DNA of 64,000 nt from Micromonospora gifhornensis. Lineage in GTDB: Bacteria > Actinomycetota > Actinomycetes > Mycobacteriales > Micromonosporaceae. The notes under the pieces were generated by a model. The model searched no databases and was not told the DNA's origin. It saw nothing but the letters and a program-made list of their open reading frames with translations. Numbering within the stretch: the stretch's first letter is position 1; each line of letters opens with the position of its first letter. The position numbers and the translations under genes are program-made. The DNA is taken from positions 1 through 64,000 of the forward strand of contig NZ_BOPA01000023.1 of assembly GCF_016863515.1 (NCBI RefSeq), in the 5' to 3' direction. Shown piece by piece: positions 54,708-63,699 of this stretch.

Positions 54708-57032
54708 TCAGCGCAGTTGCGAGGTGGTCCAGCGGGGCGAGGAGGTGGTCACCGGGGCCAGGTCGCCGACCAGGACGGTACGGGCCTGGACGGCGCGGTG
54801 GGCGCTGGTGCCGACCCAGATGTCGACGTCGCCGGGCTCCACCACCCGGGTGAGCGTGCGGTCGGAGAAGGCCAGTCGGGTGGTCGGCACGGACAGCTCG
54901 ACCGTGACCGACTCCCCCGGCTCCAGGTGGATCCGGCGGTACCCGAGCAGCTGCGCCACCGGCCGGGTCACCGAGGCCACCAGGTCGTGGCCGTAGAGCT
55001 GGACCACGTCCTCCCCGGCGACCTCGCCGGTGTTGGTGACCCGGACGCTGGCGTGCAGCGTGCCGGTGGTGGGCACGGTGTCGGACACGGTCAGGTCGGC
55101 GTACGCGAACGTGGTGTACGACAGGCCGTGGCCGAACGGCGCCACGGGTGCCGCCGACAGGCTCGTCACCCCGCTGCCCTCCCCCAGAGTGGGGTGCAGG
55201 TACGAGTACGGCTGCGCCCCCGCCGAGCTGGGCAGGGTGATCGGCAGCCGGCCCGACGGGTTGACCCGCCCGGAGAGCACGCCGGCGATCGCTCCGGCGC
55301 CCTCCTCGCCCGGGAAGAACGCCTGCACCACGGCCGCGCAGCGGTCCAGTGCCCAACCCAGCGCATACGGCCGCCCGGTGAGCAGCACCAGGACGACCGG
55401 CGTACCGGTGTCCAGCACGGCCTCGACCAGTTGGCGCTGCACGCCGGGCAACTCCAGGTCGTCGCGGTCGCAGCCCTCGCCGACGGTGCCGCGCCCGAAC
55501 AGGCCGGCGTGGTCACCAACGACCAGTACGGCGACGTCCGCGTCGGACGCGACGGCGACGGCCTCGGCGAAACCGGACCGGTCCTCGCTGTCCACGGCAC
55601 AGCCCGACGCCGAGCTGATGTGCTCGGCACCGAACTCGACCCGCAGCGCGTCGAGCACGGTGGGCACCTCGATGCCGGTCTCCACACCGGGTCGCTGCGC
55701 GAGCACGTGGTTGAGGAAGGAGTAGCACCCGAACAGCGCCGCCTCCCGGTCGGCGTTCGGGCCGATGACCGCTACCCGACGCCCCGCCGGCAGCGGCAGC
55801 ACCCCCTGGTTGGCGACCAGGATGATCGACTTCTCGGCCAGCCGGCGGGCGATCGCCCGATGCTCGGGCGGATCCAGGTCGATCTGCTCGGCCGGCTCGT
55901 CGTCGAAGGTGGCGTCGAGTAGACCGAGTTCGAGCTTCTGGCGCAGCACCCGCAGCACCGACCGGTCGATCAGGGCCTCGTCGATCCGGCCGGTACGCAC
56001 CGACTCGATCAGGGTCAGGTAGGCGTCGCCGGTCGGCAGTTCGATGTCGACACCGGCAGTGAGCGCCTGCACGGCCGCCTCCGTGTTGTCTTCCGCGACG
56101 TGATGCAGCAGGTTCAGGAAGGCCACGCCGTAGTAGTCGGCCACCACCGTGCCGTCGAAGCCCCAGCGGTCGCGCAGCAACTCGGTCAGCAGGGTCGGAT
56201 CGGCGGCCACCGGCACGCCGTCGATCTCGGCGTACGAGTGCATGATCGAGCGCACGTCACCGTCGAGGATCGCCATCTCGAACGGTGGGAGCAGCACGTC
56301 GGCGATCTCCCGGGGGCCGGCGTGCACCGGGGCGAAGTTGCGCCCGGCCCGGGAGGCGGAGTAGCCGACGAAATGCTTCAGCGTGGCATGCACGCCCTGG
56401 GACTGCAGGCCGCGCACGTACGCCGTGCCGAGGGTGCCGACCAGGTACGGGTCCTCGGCGATGCACTCGTCGACCCGGCCCCAGCGCGGGTCCCGGATCA
56501 CGTCCAGCACCGGGGAGAGTCCCTGATGGATGCCGAGGGCACGCATCACGGTCCCGATCGCTGCGGCCATCTCGGTGACCAGGTCGGAATCGAAGGCGGC
56601 TCCCCAGGCCAACGGCGTGGGGAATGTGGCGGCCTTCCAGGCCGACAGTCCGGTCAGGCACTCCTCGTGCACGATCGCCGGAATGCCGAGCCGGGTGCCG
56701 GTGACCAGTTCCGACTGGAACTTCCGTAGCCAGGAGGCGCGGGCGGCGGGGTCGACCGGACGCGTGCCGTACGGTCGGGTGAGGTGACCCAGACCGTGCC
56801 GGGAGAAGGCCTCCAACCCGCCGATGTCGCCGAACTCGCCCTGCAGCGGGGCGACTGCCTCGCCGTCCTCCTTCTCCCAGAACCCGACGAGCTGCGCGAC
56901 CTTCTCCTCGATCGTCATCCGACCGAGCAGCTCACGTACGCGCGACTCGCCGTCTGGCCCGTCCGGCCGGTCGGGGCGCGGACCTGTTTGAGCCGGCGCC
57001 GACGCGCCCACCCCTTGACGGACCTCAATCAT
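54708..57032 (-). CDS. Glycoside hydrolase family 3 beta-glycosidase (beta-glucosidase/xylosidase)
   Basis: A 774-residue GH3 enzyme. The TIM-barrel part (about 35-400) includes GVHATLKHFVGYSASRAGRN and the nucleophile Asp299 in GTVVADYYGVAFL. A second alpha/beta domain (about 410-620) carries VAVIGPNADREAALFG and AVLVVGDHAGLFGRGT. A C-terminal Fn3-like domain (LHASVRVTNTGEVAGEDVVQLYG) ends the protein. It hydrolyses terminal beta-linked sugars from oligosaccharides. No signal peptide is present, so it should act on sugars imported by the adjacent ABC transporter. It is the last gene of that operon. ATG 57032 follows GGAAGG. Confidence 0.93.
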   Translation of the reverse strand: MIEVRQGVGASAPAQTGPRPDRPDGPDGESRVRELLGRMTIEEKVAQLVGFWEKEDGEAVAPLQGEFGDIGGLEAFSRHGLGHLTRPYGTRPVDPAARASWLRKFQSELVTGTRLGIPAIVHEECLTGLSAWKAATFPTPLAWGAAFDSDLVTEMAAAIGTVMRALGIHQGLSPVLDVIRDPRWGRVDECIAEDPYLVGTLGTAYVRGLQSQGVHATLKHFVGYSASRAGRNFAPVHAGPREIADVLLPPFEMAILDGDVRSIMHSYAEIDGVPVAADPTLLTELLRDRWGFDGTVVADYYGVAFLNLLHHVAEDNTEAAVQALTAGVDIELPTGDAYLTLIESVRTGRIDEALIDRSVLRVLRQKLELGLLDATFDDEPAEQIDLDPPEHRAIARRLAEKSIILVANQGVLPLPAGRRVAVIGPNADREAALFGCYSFLNHVLAQRPGVETGIEVPTVLDALRVEFGAEHISSASGCAVDSEDRSGFAEAVAVASDADVAVLVVGDHAGLFGRGTVGEGCDRDDLELPGVQRQLVEAVLDTGTPVVLVLLTGRPYALGWALDRCAAVVQAFFPGEEGAGAIAGVLSGRVNPSGRLPITLPSSAGAQPYSYLHPTLGEGSGVTSLSAAPVAPFGHGLSYTTFAYADLTVSDTVPTTGTLHASVRVTNTGEVAGEDVVQLYGHDLVASVTRPVAQLLGYRRIHLEPGESVTVELSVPTTRLAFSDRTLTRVVEPGDVDIWVGTSAHRAVQARTVLVGDLAPVTTSSPRWTTSQLR

Positions 57033-57070
57033 GCTGTGCCTTCCATTTCTGGTGCTCGTGCGGCTGCCGC

Positions 57071-57931
57071 TCAGCCCTTGACCGCACCTTGCAGGCCTCC
57101 GACGATCTGTTTCTCGGCGAAGGTGAAGAACAGTAGGGCGGGCAGCATCGCCAGCGAGGTGAAGGCGAGGATGCCGGCCGTGTCGGAGCTGTACTGACTG
57201 GAGAACTGCTGCACGCCCAGCGGCAGGGTATGCAGGCTGGCGTCACCGAGGACGAGCAACGGCAGGAGGAAGGCGTTCCAGCTCGTGACGAACGCGAGGA
57301 TCCCGACGGTGACCAGTGCCGGCCGCGCCAGCGGCAGCATGATGCGCCAGAGGAAGCCGAGCCGGCCGGTGCCGTCGATCGCCGCGGCGTCCTCCAGTTC
57401 ACGGGGGATGGCCGACAGGAACGGTCGTAGGATGACGATCGTCAGCGGCAACGAGAACGCGACCTGCGGAAGGATTACCGCATAGTACGAGTTGATCAGG
57501 CTGAGGTCGCGCAGCATGAGGTACAGCGGCAGGATCGCCGCACCGGCCGGGAACAGCAGTCCGAGGGTGAAGAAGGTGTAGAGCACCTCACGCCCGCGGA
57601 AGGTGTACCGGGCGAGCACGAACGCGGCGGAGACCCCGAGGGCCACCACACCGAGGGTGGTGCCCAGGGAGACCACTGCGCTGTTGAACGCCTGCCGCCA
57701 GAAGTTACTCTCGGTCAGCACTCGGATGTAGTTGTCGAAGACCCACGGGTCGGGCAGGGCGGCCGGGTTCGCGACGATCTGTGGGGTGGTACGGAAACCA
57801 CCGATGACCACGTAGATCACCGGCGTGATCGACACAGCCGCGACCGCGAGCGCCAAGGCGTAGGTCAGGGGGTTTCCCCAGGACACCGGGCGGCGCTTGG
57901 CGGGCGACAGAACGGTGTTCGCGGTCGTCAC
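57071..57931 (-). CDS. Carbohydrate ABC transporter permease (MalG-like)
   Basis: A 286-residue inner-membrane permease with six predicted helices. The EAA-like motif AAAIDGTGRLGFLWRIMLPLARPAL contacts the ATPase. Together with the partner permease it forms the transmembrane pore of a sugar importer. The GTG start gives MTTANTVLSPAKRRPVSWGNP. It follows the partner permease by one base. No ATPase gene is in the operon, so a shared MsiK-type ATPase is likely, as usual in actinobacteria. Confidence 0.92.
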   Translation of the reverse strand: MTTANTVLSPAKRRPVSWGNPLTYALALAVAAVSITPVIYVVIGGFRTTPQIVANPAALPDPWVFDNYIRVLTESNFWRQAFNSAVVSLGTTLGVVALGVSAAFVLARYTFRGREVLYTFFTLGLLFPAGAAILPLYLMLRDLSLINSYYAVILPQVAFSLPLTIVILRPFLSAIPRELEDAAAIDGTGRLGFLWRIMLPLARPALVTVGILAFVTSWNAFLLPLLVLGDASLHTLPLGVQQFSSQYSSDTAGILAFTSLAMLPALLFFTFAEKQIVGGLQGAVKG

Positions 57932-57932
57932 G

Positions 57933-58931
57933 TCATTTTGCCTTTCTGGTGATGGCGCCCTCGATGTCGCGACGGAGCAGGAAGCGCTGGAACAGGATCG
58001 CCGCCACGAACGAGATGACGAACAGGATCACCGCGATCGCGTTGCCGTAGCCCCACAGACGGGCGAAGAAACCGTTGTCCACCATGTATGTCGCCATGGT
58101 GGCCGACGCGCCGAGCGAGCGTACCGCCGGCACCGAGGTCACCCAGATCACGTCGAAGACCTGCAACGAGCCGATCATGGACAGGAACATCCAGATCCGG
58201 ATCGTCGGGCCCAACAACGGCAGCGTGACGTGGCGCTGGATCTGCCACCAGCTTGCCCCGTCGATCTGTGCCGCCTCGTTCAACTCCTGCGGCACGTTTG
58301 ACAGTCCGGCCAGCAGCAGGATGATGGCGAACCCGACGTACTTCCAGGTGAGGACGAACAGCAGCGTCCAGATAACGATATCGAGATCGGCGAGCCACGC
58401 CTGGATCAGGCCGCCCAACCCGATCGAGCGCAGCAACGCGTCGAACGTGCCGTTCTCGGTCAGGATCAGCTTCCACATGATGCCGACGGTGACCTCGGCC
58501 AGCACGTACGGCACGAACGCCAGCAGGCGGAACACCGTGCGGCCGCGGAAGTGGCGGTTGAGCAGCAGGGCGACGCCCAGCGCGATGGGGCCCTGGATCA
58601 GCAGCGATCCGAACACAATGATCGCGTTGTTACGCAGCGCGTCCAGGAAGATCGGGTCCTGGAAGGCCATGACGTAGTTGTCGAAGCCGATGTAATCGGT
58701 GGGCGGTCCGACTCCACGCCAGCGGAACAGGCTGTAGTAGAAGGCGAAGCCGATCGGCACCAGGACGAACATCACGTACACGACGATCGCCGGCGTGGTG
58801 AGCCCGATGATCTCGTACCACTTGCGTCGCGTCTCGCGGGCCCGGCCGGCTTTCCGATCGGCGGGCCGGAGCCCCGCCGGCGGCGCGGACACGCCGCCGG
58901 CGGGGTTCAGGGTCTGGTTCACGGAGCTCAC
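57933..58931 (-). CDS. Carbohydrate ABC transporter permease (MalF-like)
   Basis: A 332-residue inner-membrane permease. A basic N-terminus with Ala/Gly/Pro precedes six helices (TPAIVVYVMFVLVPIGFAFYYSLF ...), with the EAA loop AAQIDGASWWQIQRHVTLPLLGP. It partners with the MalG-like permease. The GTG start at 58931 overlaps the stop of the solute-binding gene (GTGA), so translation is coupled. Together with the solute-binding protein and GH3 enzyme it forms an oligosaccharide uptake and degradation operon. Confidence 0.92.
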   Translation of the reverse strand: MSSVNQTLNPAGGVSAPPAGLRPADRKAGRARETRRKWYEIIGLTTPAIVVYVMFVLVPIGFAFYYSLFRWRGVGPPTDYIGFDNYVMAFQDPIFLDALRNNAIIVFGSLLIQGPIALGVALLLNRHFRGRTVFRLLAFVPYVLAEVTVGIMWKLILTENGTFDALLRSIGLGGLIQAWLADLDIVIWTLLFVLTWKYVGFAIILLLAGLSNVPQELNEAAQIDGASWWQIQRHVTLPLLGPTIRIWMFLSMIGSLQVFDVIWVTSVPAVRSLGASATMATYMVDNGFFARLWGYGNAIAVILFVISFVAAILFQRFLLRRDIEGAITRKAK

Positions 58932-60235
58932 TTGCGGGCGGCCGACTTCATCGCGTCGACGACCTGCTGCGGCGTCCCGTTGCCCGCGAAGATGGCGACG
59001 ATCGCGTCGTTCATCGCGTTACCGACGGTGCTGCCGAAGGCGGTGTCCAGCCAGAGCTGGACGTAGGTCGCGCTGGTGGTGGCCTCCAGGATGGAGCGCA
59101 GCGCCGGGTCCGAGACACCGGACTCCGAACCCTTGGCGACGGGCAGACCGGTGCCGGTCTCGGCGTAGCCCTTCTGCACCTCGGGGCTGACGATGTACTT
59201 CAGGAACTCGACGCACTCCGCCGGGGCGTTCTTGGCGCAGGAGAATCCGTCGCCACCGCCGAGGGCCGCCTTGGGGTCACCGTTCGAACCACTGATCGCC
59301 GGGACCGGGAACCAACCGATGAACTTGTTCATCGCCTCGGCATCCTCGGCAACGTTGTCCAGGGTGCCCTTGTTCCAGTCGCCCATCAGCTCCATCGCGG
59401 CCTTGCCGTTGGCGAGCAGGCCGTTGGCGCTGGTCGGGTCGTTCTGACCCGGGGTCGCGATGAAGTTGTTCTGGAACGGCTTGGTGTCGATGAAGGCCTT
59501 CAGGTCCTCGCCGGCCTTGAGGAAGCACGGGTCCTCGAAGTCCAGGTCCTTGGAGGCCTTCTTCAGGGTGTCGACGGAGCAGGCCCGCAGCGCGAAGTTG
59601 TACCACCAGTGCGCGGCCGGCCACTTGTCACCGGCGCCGACGGCGATCGGCACGACGTTGATCGCCTTGAGCTTGGTGACGGCCTCGTTGAGCTCCTCGA
59701 ACGTGCTCGGCGGCGCCGCGATGCCGGCCCGCTCGAACATGTCCTTGTTGTACCAGATACCCTCAATGCCCATCCGGAACGGCAGACCGTACTGCCTGCC
59801 GTTCACCGCCCAGATCTCGGCGGAGCTGCCGACGTTGGCGATCTCGTCCTTCGCCAGGTCGGTGAGGTCCTTGAGGTAGTCGGCCTCGACCTGCTCGCGG
59901 ATCTCGCCGCCACCCCAGGTCGGGAAGATGTCTGGCGGATCGTTGCTCAGCAGCGCGGCAGGCAGCCGGGTGCGCTGGAGCTGGTTGGTCTCGATGCCCT
60001 CGATCTCGATGGTGACCGTGGGGTGCAGGGCGTTGAAGTCCTTGGCAACCTTCTGCCAGTACTCCTTTCCAGGCCCATCCTGGCTGGCGTTGTGCCACCA
60101 GGTCAGGGTCACCGGGTTCTTGTACAGCTCGCTCTCGGCGGGCTCTTCGGACTCGCCGCCGCTGCATCCGGTGGCAAGTAGTGCGGTGGTGATGGACAGC
60201 GCTAGGACGGTTCGTACGCGGCGCTTTATAGCCAT
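58928..60235 (-). CDS. Sugar-binding lipoprotein of ABC transporter
   Basis: A 435-residue extracellular solute-binding protein. A signal peptide with lipobox LLATGC (Cys24) anchors it to the membrane outer face. The family 1-like fold shows VTLTWWHNASQDGPGKEYW, LPAALLSNDPPDIFPTWGG, and a late ALGGGDGFSCAKNAPAECVEFLKYI. It captures an oligosaccharide and delivers it to the permeases. It is the first gene of the operon, under the promoter at 60282-60309 and the LacI operator at 60316-60331. The sugar is not predictable; the GH3 enzyme suggests a beta-linked oligomer. Confidence 0.92.
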   Translation of the reverse strand: MAIKRRVRTVLALSITTALLATGCSGGESEEPAESELYKNPVTLTWWHNASQDGPGKEYWQKVAKDFNALHPTVTIEIEGIETNQLQRTRLPAALLSNDPPDIFPTWGGGEIREQVEADYLKDLTDLAKDEIANVGSSAEIWAVNGRQYGLPFRMGIEGIWYNKDMFERAGIAAPPSTFEELNEAVTKLKAINVVPIAVGAGDKWPAAHWWYNFALRACSVDTLKKASKDLDFEDPCFLKAGEDLKAFIDTKPFQNNFIATPGQNDPTSANGLLANGKAAMELMGDWNKGTLDNVAEDAEAMNKFIGWFPVPAISGSNGDPKAALGGGDGFSCAKNAPAECVEFLKYIVSPEVQKGYAETGTGLPVAKGSESGVSDPALRSILEATTSATYVQLWLDTAFGSTVGNAMNDAIVAIFAGNGTPQQVVDAMKSAARK

Positions 60236-60281
60236 CGGTATCTCCTCGACTAGTCAGTCGCGGTGCTCGGCCTGCGGGGGA

Positions 60282-60309
60282 GTTTTACAGCCGTGTAACC
60301 GAGTGTCAA
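60282..60309 (-). promoter_or_regulatory. Sigma-70-like promoter of the sugar-uptake operon
   Basis: Read leftward, TTGACA (60309-60304) is followed by a 16-bp spacer and TAAAAC (60287-60282). These are good -35 and -10 matches, placing the start site near 60275, about 40 bp before the solute-binding ATG at 60235. Confidence 0.65.
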
Positions 60310-60315
60310 TCGGTG

Positions 60316-60331
60316 TCGATAACGTTTTCGA
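60316..60331. promoter_or_regulatory. LacI-family operator upstream of the sugar-uptake operon
   Basis: TCGATAACGTTTTCGA is a near-perfect 16-bp dyad around AACGTT, typical of LacI/GalR operators. It lies directly upstream of the operon's -35 box and 44 bp before the divergent LacI-type gene, so one site could control both. Confidence 0.75.
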
Positions 60332-60374
60332 TACGCCGCTCATCGAGCCCCGTCGGCCCTCTATCATCGTCGGC

Positions 60375-61382
60375 GTGGCGTTCCCGCAGCGTGTCAACAT
60401 GTCGGACGTGGCCCGCGCGGCCGGCGTCTCCGTGGCAACTGTATCCAAGGTGGTTAATGGCAGGTACGGCGTGGCACAGGCGACCGTCCAGCGGGTCCAG
60501 CAGGTCATTCACCAGCTCGGCTACGAGGCCAGCCTGGGCGCGCAGAGCTTACGTAGTCACCGCACGAACGTCCTGGGCATCCTCGTGGCCGAGTTCGAAC
60601 CCTTCTCCACCGAGTTGCTCAAGGGCGCCTCGGCGGGGGTCACCGGCACCGGCTACCAGTTGCTCGCCTACTCCAGCGGCGACGTGGCAGGTACGGCCGT
60701 CGGCTGGGAACGACGATCCCTGGCCCGGCTGTCCGGAACGCTCATCGACGGCGCCGTCATCGTCACGCCGACGGTGGTCGAGACCAAACAGGGCTTCCAC
60801 GTCGTCGCCGTCGACCCGCACACCGGTCCCTCGGGTCTGCCCACCGTCGACTCCGACAACTTCGCCGGCGCCGTGCTGGCGACCAACTACCTGCTCTCGC
60901 TCGGCCACCGCCGGATCGGCCACATCAGTGGCCGCGCCGACCTGGAGTCGTCGCGGCTGCGTGAGGCGGGCTTCCGGCAGGCCATGGCCGACGCGGGTGT
61001 GACCGTGGACGAGCAACTGGTACGCGTCGGCGGGTTCCGCATCGAGAGCGCCGCCGGCACGGCCGCGGAACTGCTCGCCCTCCCCGACCGGCCGACCGCG
61101 GTCTTCGCGGGTAACGACCTGTCCGCGATCTCCACGATCAACGTCGCCCGGAACATGGGCCTGTCGGTGCCCGACGACCTGTCCGTGATCGGCTTCGACA
61201 ACGTTCCGGAGTCGGCGCTTGTCAACCCACCGCTGACCACGATCATGCAACCGATACAACGGATGGGCGCCGAGGCGTTGCGCCTGCTGGTCGACCTGAT
61301 CGCGGGGGTGCAACGCGACATTCACATCCGGCTTCCTACCGAGCTGGTCGTCCGCGCCTCCTGCCGCGCCGTGCCGGACTGA
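60375..61382 (+). CDS. LacI-family repressor of sugar-uptake operon
   Basis: A 335-residue regulator. The N-terminal HTH reads VNMSDVARAAGVSVATVSKVVNGRYGVA, with hinge region LGYEASLGAQSLRSHRT. The effector-binding domain follows (VLGILVAEFEPFSTELLKGA, GHRRIGHISGRADLESSRLREAG, VIGFDNVPESALVNPPLTTIMQP). GTG 60375 or ATG 60399 could be the start; the latter begins directly at the HTH. It is divergent from the ABC-GH3 operon with an operator and promoter between them, so repression of sugar uptake relieved by an imported sugar is likely. Confidence 0.9.
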   Translation: MAFPQRVNMSDVARAAGVSVATVSKVVNGRYGVAQATVQRVQQVIHQLGYEASLGAQSLRSHRTNVLGILVAEFEPFSTELLKGASAGVTGTGYQLLAYSSGDVAGTAVGWERRSLARLSGTLIDGAVIVTPTVVETKQGFHVVAVDPHTGPSGLPTVDSDNFAGAVLATNYLLSLGHRRIGHISGRADLESSRLREAGFRQAMADAGVTVDEQLVRVGGFRIESAAGTAAELLALPDRPTAVFAGNDLSAISTINVARNMGLSVPDDLSVIGFDNVPESALVNPPLTTIMQPIQRMGAEALRLLVDLIAGVQRDIHIRLPTELVVRASCRAVPD

Positions 61383-61423
61383 CCCCGGTCACCCGCAGCC
61401 AGACTGACCCCGGTCGCCCGCAG
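61377..61423. repeat. Short tandem direct repeat across LacI stop codon
   Basis: The 22-bp sequence beginning GACTGACCCCGGTCACCCGC is present at 61377-61398 and, with one mismatch, at 61402-61423. The first copy contains the stop codon of the LacI-type gene. Confidence 0.7.
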
Positions 61424-61575
61424 AAGGAGTTTGCCGCTCTTCGCGCCATCTGACAGCACGACGACACCACGACGGTATTTTCCGGCTCGCCACCGGCTCC
61501 AGAAAGGCGTAACCGCGCCGACACGGAACGGAAACGCCGGGTCGGCCAGTCTCCGTCGATGGGAGAAACGCTGTC

Positions 61576-62604
61576 ATGAGCAGTGCAGGAAGACGTGTCC
61601 GCAGGGCGGTCCTGGGCGTCGTCGCGGGCGCCGCGCTGGCCGGGCTGCTGTCGGTCACCGCAGCCGTCGCCGCGCCCCTCGCGGCCGCCGACCGGGCCGC
61701 CCCGACCGCCCGCACCGACATCTACATCAAGGATGTCGACGGCGATGTCGGGCTCCAGCCGCACCCGCTGAACCCGCTGTGGGCCAGCCCCGACATCAAG
61801 GTCTGCCCGACTCCCGTGGAGTGTGCCACCAGCCAGAACCCGATCGTCGGAATCACCAACTACATCTTCGTCAAGCTGCGCAATCCCGGGCCGTACGGCG
61901 CGGGCACCAGCTTCGGAACGCTGCACGTCTACCGGACGACCCCCGGTGGCGGCGCGACCTGGCCGGCCCACTGGACGCACATCGGCGCGGCCACCGTCGC
62001 CGCCAACGCGGGCGTCACGACGGTCACCATCCCGTGGACGGGAGTGCCCGGGCCGGGTCACTTCTGCCTGCTCGCGCGCTGGGTGTCCGACACCGACCCG
62101 ATGGTCGCCGAGGGCCCGGACATCAGCACCAACACCAGGAACAACAACAACATCGCGTGGCGCAACGTCGACTCGGTGCGACTCAGCGCCGGTGAGACGA
62201 ACCCGGCCGTGCGACCCTTCGCCATCGGCAACTCGCTGCGGGTGCCGTCCGCCAACGACCTGGTCTTCGAGGCGACGCAACCGTTGCAGGGCATCGGCGG
62301 GCGGGTCGTCGTCGACCTCGGTCCGGAGCTGTTCGAGCGCTGGCGGGCCGGCGGCGCGGTCGGCACGGGCGTACGCGCCGTGGGCCGCACCCAGGTGGAG
62401 ATCGTCGAGCCCACCCGGGCCAGCCTGGGCAATCTGCGGCTGAACCCCGGTGAGCGGGTGGAGTTCTCGCTGCTGTTCAGCGCGACGACCGCGTCGGACC
62501 GGGAGATCGCGTTCAACGTGACCCAGTTCGGCCCGGACGCCTCCGGGGCCAAACGGACCGACCTCGGCGGCGTGCAGTACCTGATCAGCTCCGTCAAGCG
62601 GTAG
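61576..62604 (+). CDS. Secreted protein of unknown function
   Basis: A 342-residue exported protein. A clear signal peptide (MSSAGRRVRRAVLGVVAGAA...SVTAAVAAPLAAA) is followed by a beta-rich body: DIYIKDVDGDVGLQPHPLNPLWASPDIKVCPTP (quoted in part: DIYIKDVDGDVGLQ), IFVKLRNPGPYGAGTSFGTLHVYR, and HFCLLARWVSDTDPMVAEG. The layout suggests two Ig-like/CARDB domains. Four cysteines suggest disulfides. The ATG start has a GGGAGAAACG ribosome site. It is monocistronic and ends at a strong bidirectional hairpin. No enzymatic motif is seen; it may be an extracellular binding protein. Confidence 0.78.
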   Translation: MSSAGRRVRRAVLGVVAGAALAGLLSVTAAVAAPLAAADRAAPTARTDIYIKDVDGDVGLQPHPLNPLWASPDIKVCPTPVECATSQNPIVGITNYIFVKLRNPGPYGAGTSFGTLHVYRTTPGGGATWPAHWTHIGAATVAANAGVTTVTIPWTGVPGPGHFCLLARWVSDTDPMVAEGPDISTNTRNNNNIAWRNVDSVRLSAGETNPAVRPFAIGNSLRVPSANDLVFEATQPLQGIGGRVVVDLGPELFERWRAGGAVGTGVRAVGRTQVEIVEPTRASLGNLRLNPGERVEFSLLFSATTASDREIAFNVTQFGPDASGAKRTDLGGVQYLISSVKR

Positions 62605-62609
62605 TGCGA

Positions 62610-62641
62610 GGGGGTTGCGGCCCGACCGGGCCGCAACCCCC
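62610..62641. terminator. Bidirectional palindromic terminator
   Basis: GGGGGTTGCGGCCCG and CGGGCCGCAACCCCC (62610-62624 with 62627-62641) form a nearly loopless 15-bp dyad between the secreted-protein gene and the convergent hypothetical gene. Confidence 0.75.
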
Positions 62642-62642
62642 G

Positions 62643-63110
62643 TCAGCGCAGGCAGACCCAGTCGGTGGCGACGGTGAAACCGCCGGCCTCGGCGAGCAAC
62701 TGCACCGGACCGGGCGGCGGGACGCCGAGGGAGAACAGGCCCACGGCGTCGACGGAGGTCTCGTCGTAGGTGCCGTCGGCGGTTCGGGCACTGACCCGGC
62801 CGCCCTCGGCCGGGCAGAGCTGACCGACGACTCCCGCGTCGCTGACCTCGATCTCCAACACGATCGGTCCGCCCCGGAAGGACAGGGTCCGCACGGAGGC
62901 ACCCGACCGGGTCTGCCCCGCCGGCTCACATGCCGAGTCGAAGGTCAGCTCGGCGAGGGTCAGCTCGGCGTCGACCGTCCGCCAGGCGAATGCCGCCCGC
63001 GCCGCGGTCAGATATTCCTCGGGCACTCCCCCGGCGTTCCACAGCGCCGCGCCCAACTCCACAGTCAACCGGTCGTCATCGACCGGCGGCCACGGCTCCA
63101 TCGCGTTCAC
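62643..63110 (-). CDS. Hypothetical protein downstream of ECF-type sigma factor
   Basis: A 155-residue protein starting MNAMEPWPPVDDDRLTVELGAALWNAGGVPEEYLTAARAAFAWRT (first residues shown in part as MNAMEPWPPVDDDRL). A short helical N-terminal segment (YLTAARAAFAWRTVDAELTLAEL) is followed by beta strands (SVRTLSFRGGPIVLEIEVSDAGVVGQL, AVGLFSLGVPPPGPVQLLAEAGGF). GTG 63110 is chosen with an AAGG-type ribosome site; it overlaps the sigma-factor 3' end by 35 bp, so the two are likely co-translated. No family is assigned; the pairing suggests a partner or regulator of the sigma factor. Confidence 0.65.
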   Translation of the reverse strand: MNAMEPWPPVDDDRLTVELGAALWNAGGVPEEYLTAARAAFAWRTVDAELTLAELTFDSACEPAGQTRSGASVRTLSFRGGPIVLEIEVSDAGVVGQLCPAEGGRVSARTADGTYDETSVDAVGLFSLGVPPPGPVQLLAEAGGFTVATDWVCLR

Positions 63111-63699
63111 CCGCCTTCGACGATGCGGACCGACCAGGAACAAGGTACGGCGCGAGGGCCGGACAGTCGCGCAACCTGCGCAGACAACGGGCCTGGGTCG
63201 GCCCGATGCTGCCGACCGGTACGCCCAGCCGGTCGGCGATCTGCCGGTAGCTCAGCGGCGGATCGGCCGTCAACAGCGCGAGCAGCTCCTGACAGCGCGG
63301 CGGAAGCTGGGCGAAGCTCTCCCGCAACGCCTGCCGACGCTCCGCGCGCAACAGGTCCTCGTCCGGCGCCGCTACGTTCGCCCAGCTCCCGTGGTACCCC
63401 TCCAGCGCGTCGTCAGACGGGTCGACGGGTCGGGTACGCCGGCCCAGCCGCGTCATCCGGTAACACTCGCGCCGGGTGGTGACGGCCAGCCATCCGGCCA
63501 ACGCCTCCGGGTCGCGCAGCCGGCCGAGTTGCTCCACCAGCCGCAGCCAGACGGTCTGGTTGACGTCGGCCGCGTCGGCGCCGGTCAGGTCGTGGGAGCG
63601 GATCACCGAATACACGAGCGGGGTGTACCGGTGCACCAGCTGCGCCCAGGCCGATTCGTCCCCGTCCGCGGCGGCGGCGACCAGCTCCCTGGTGTTCAC
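63076..63699 (-). CDS. ECF-like sigma-70 factor
   Basis: A 207-residue group 4 sigma factor. Region 2 is visible in SAWAQLVHRYTPLVYSVIRSHDLTGADAADVNQTVWLRLVEQL, with the -10-recognising helix in DVNQTVWLRL. Region 4 is SFAQLPPRCQELLALLTADPPLSYRQIADRLGVPVGSIGPTQARCLRRLR. A short Arg/Ser tail follows. ECF-type sigmas direct transcription of stress or envelope genes. It starts at GTG 63699, which overlaps the 3' end of the upstream subtilase by 4 bp (stop at 63696). The triad subtilase-sigma-hypothetical suggests a protease-linked signalling unit. No classical anti-sigma gene is recognised. Confidence 0.82.
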   Translation of the reverse strand: MNTRELVAAAADGDESAWAQLVHRYTPLVYSVIRSHDLTGADAADVNQTVWLRLVEQLGRLRDPEALAGWLAVTTRRECYRMTRLGRRTRPVDPSDDALEGYHGSWANVAAPDEDLLRAERRQALRESFAQLPPRCQELLALLTADPPLSYRQIADRLGVPVGSIGPTQARCLRRLRDCPALAPYLVPGRSASSKAGERDGAVAAGR

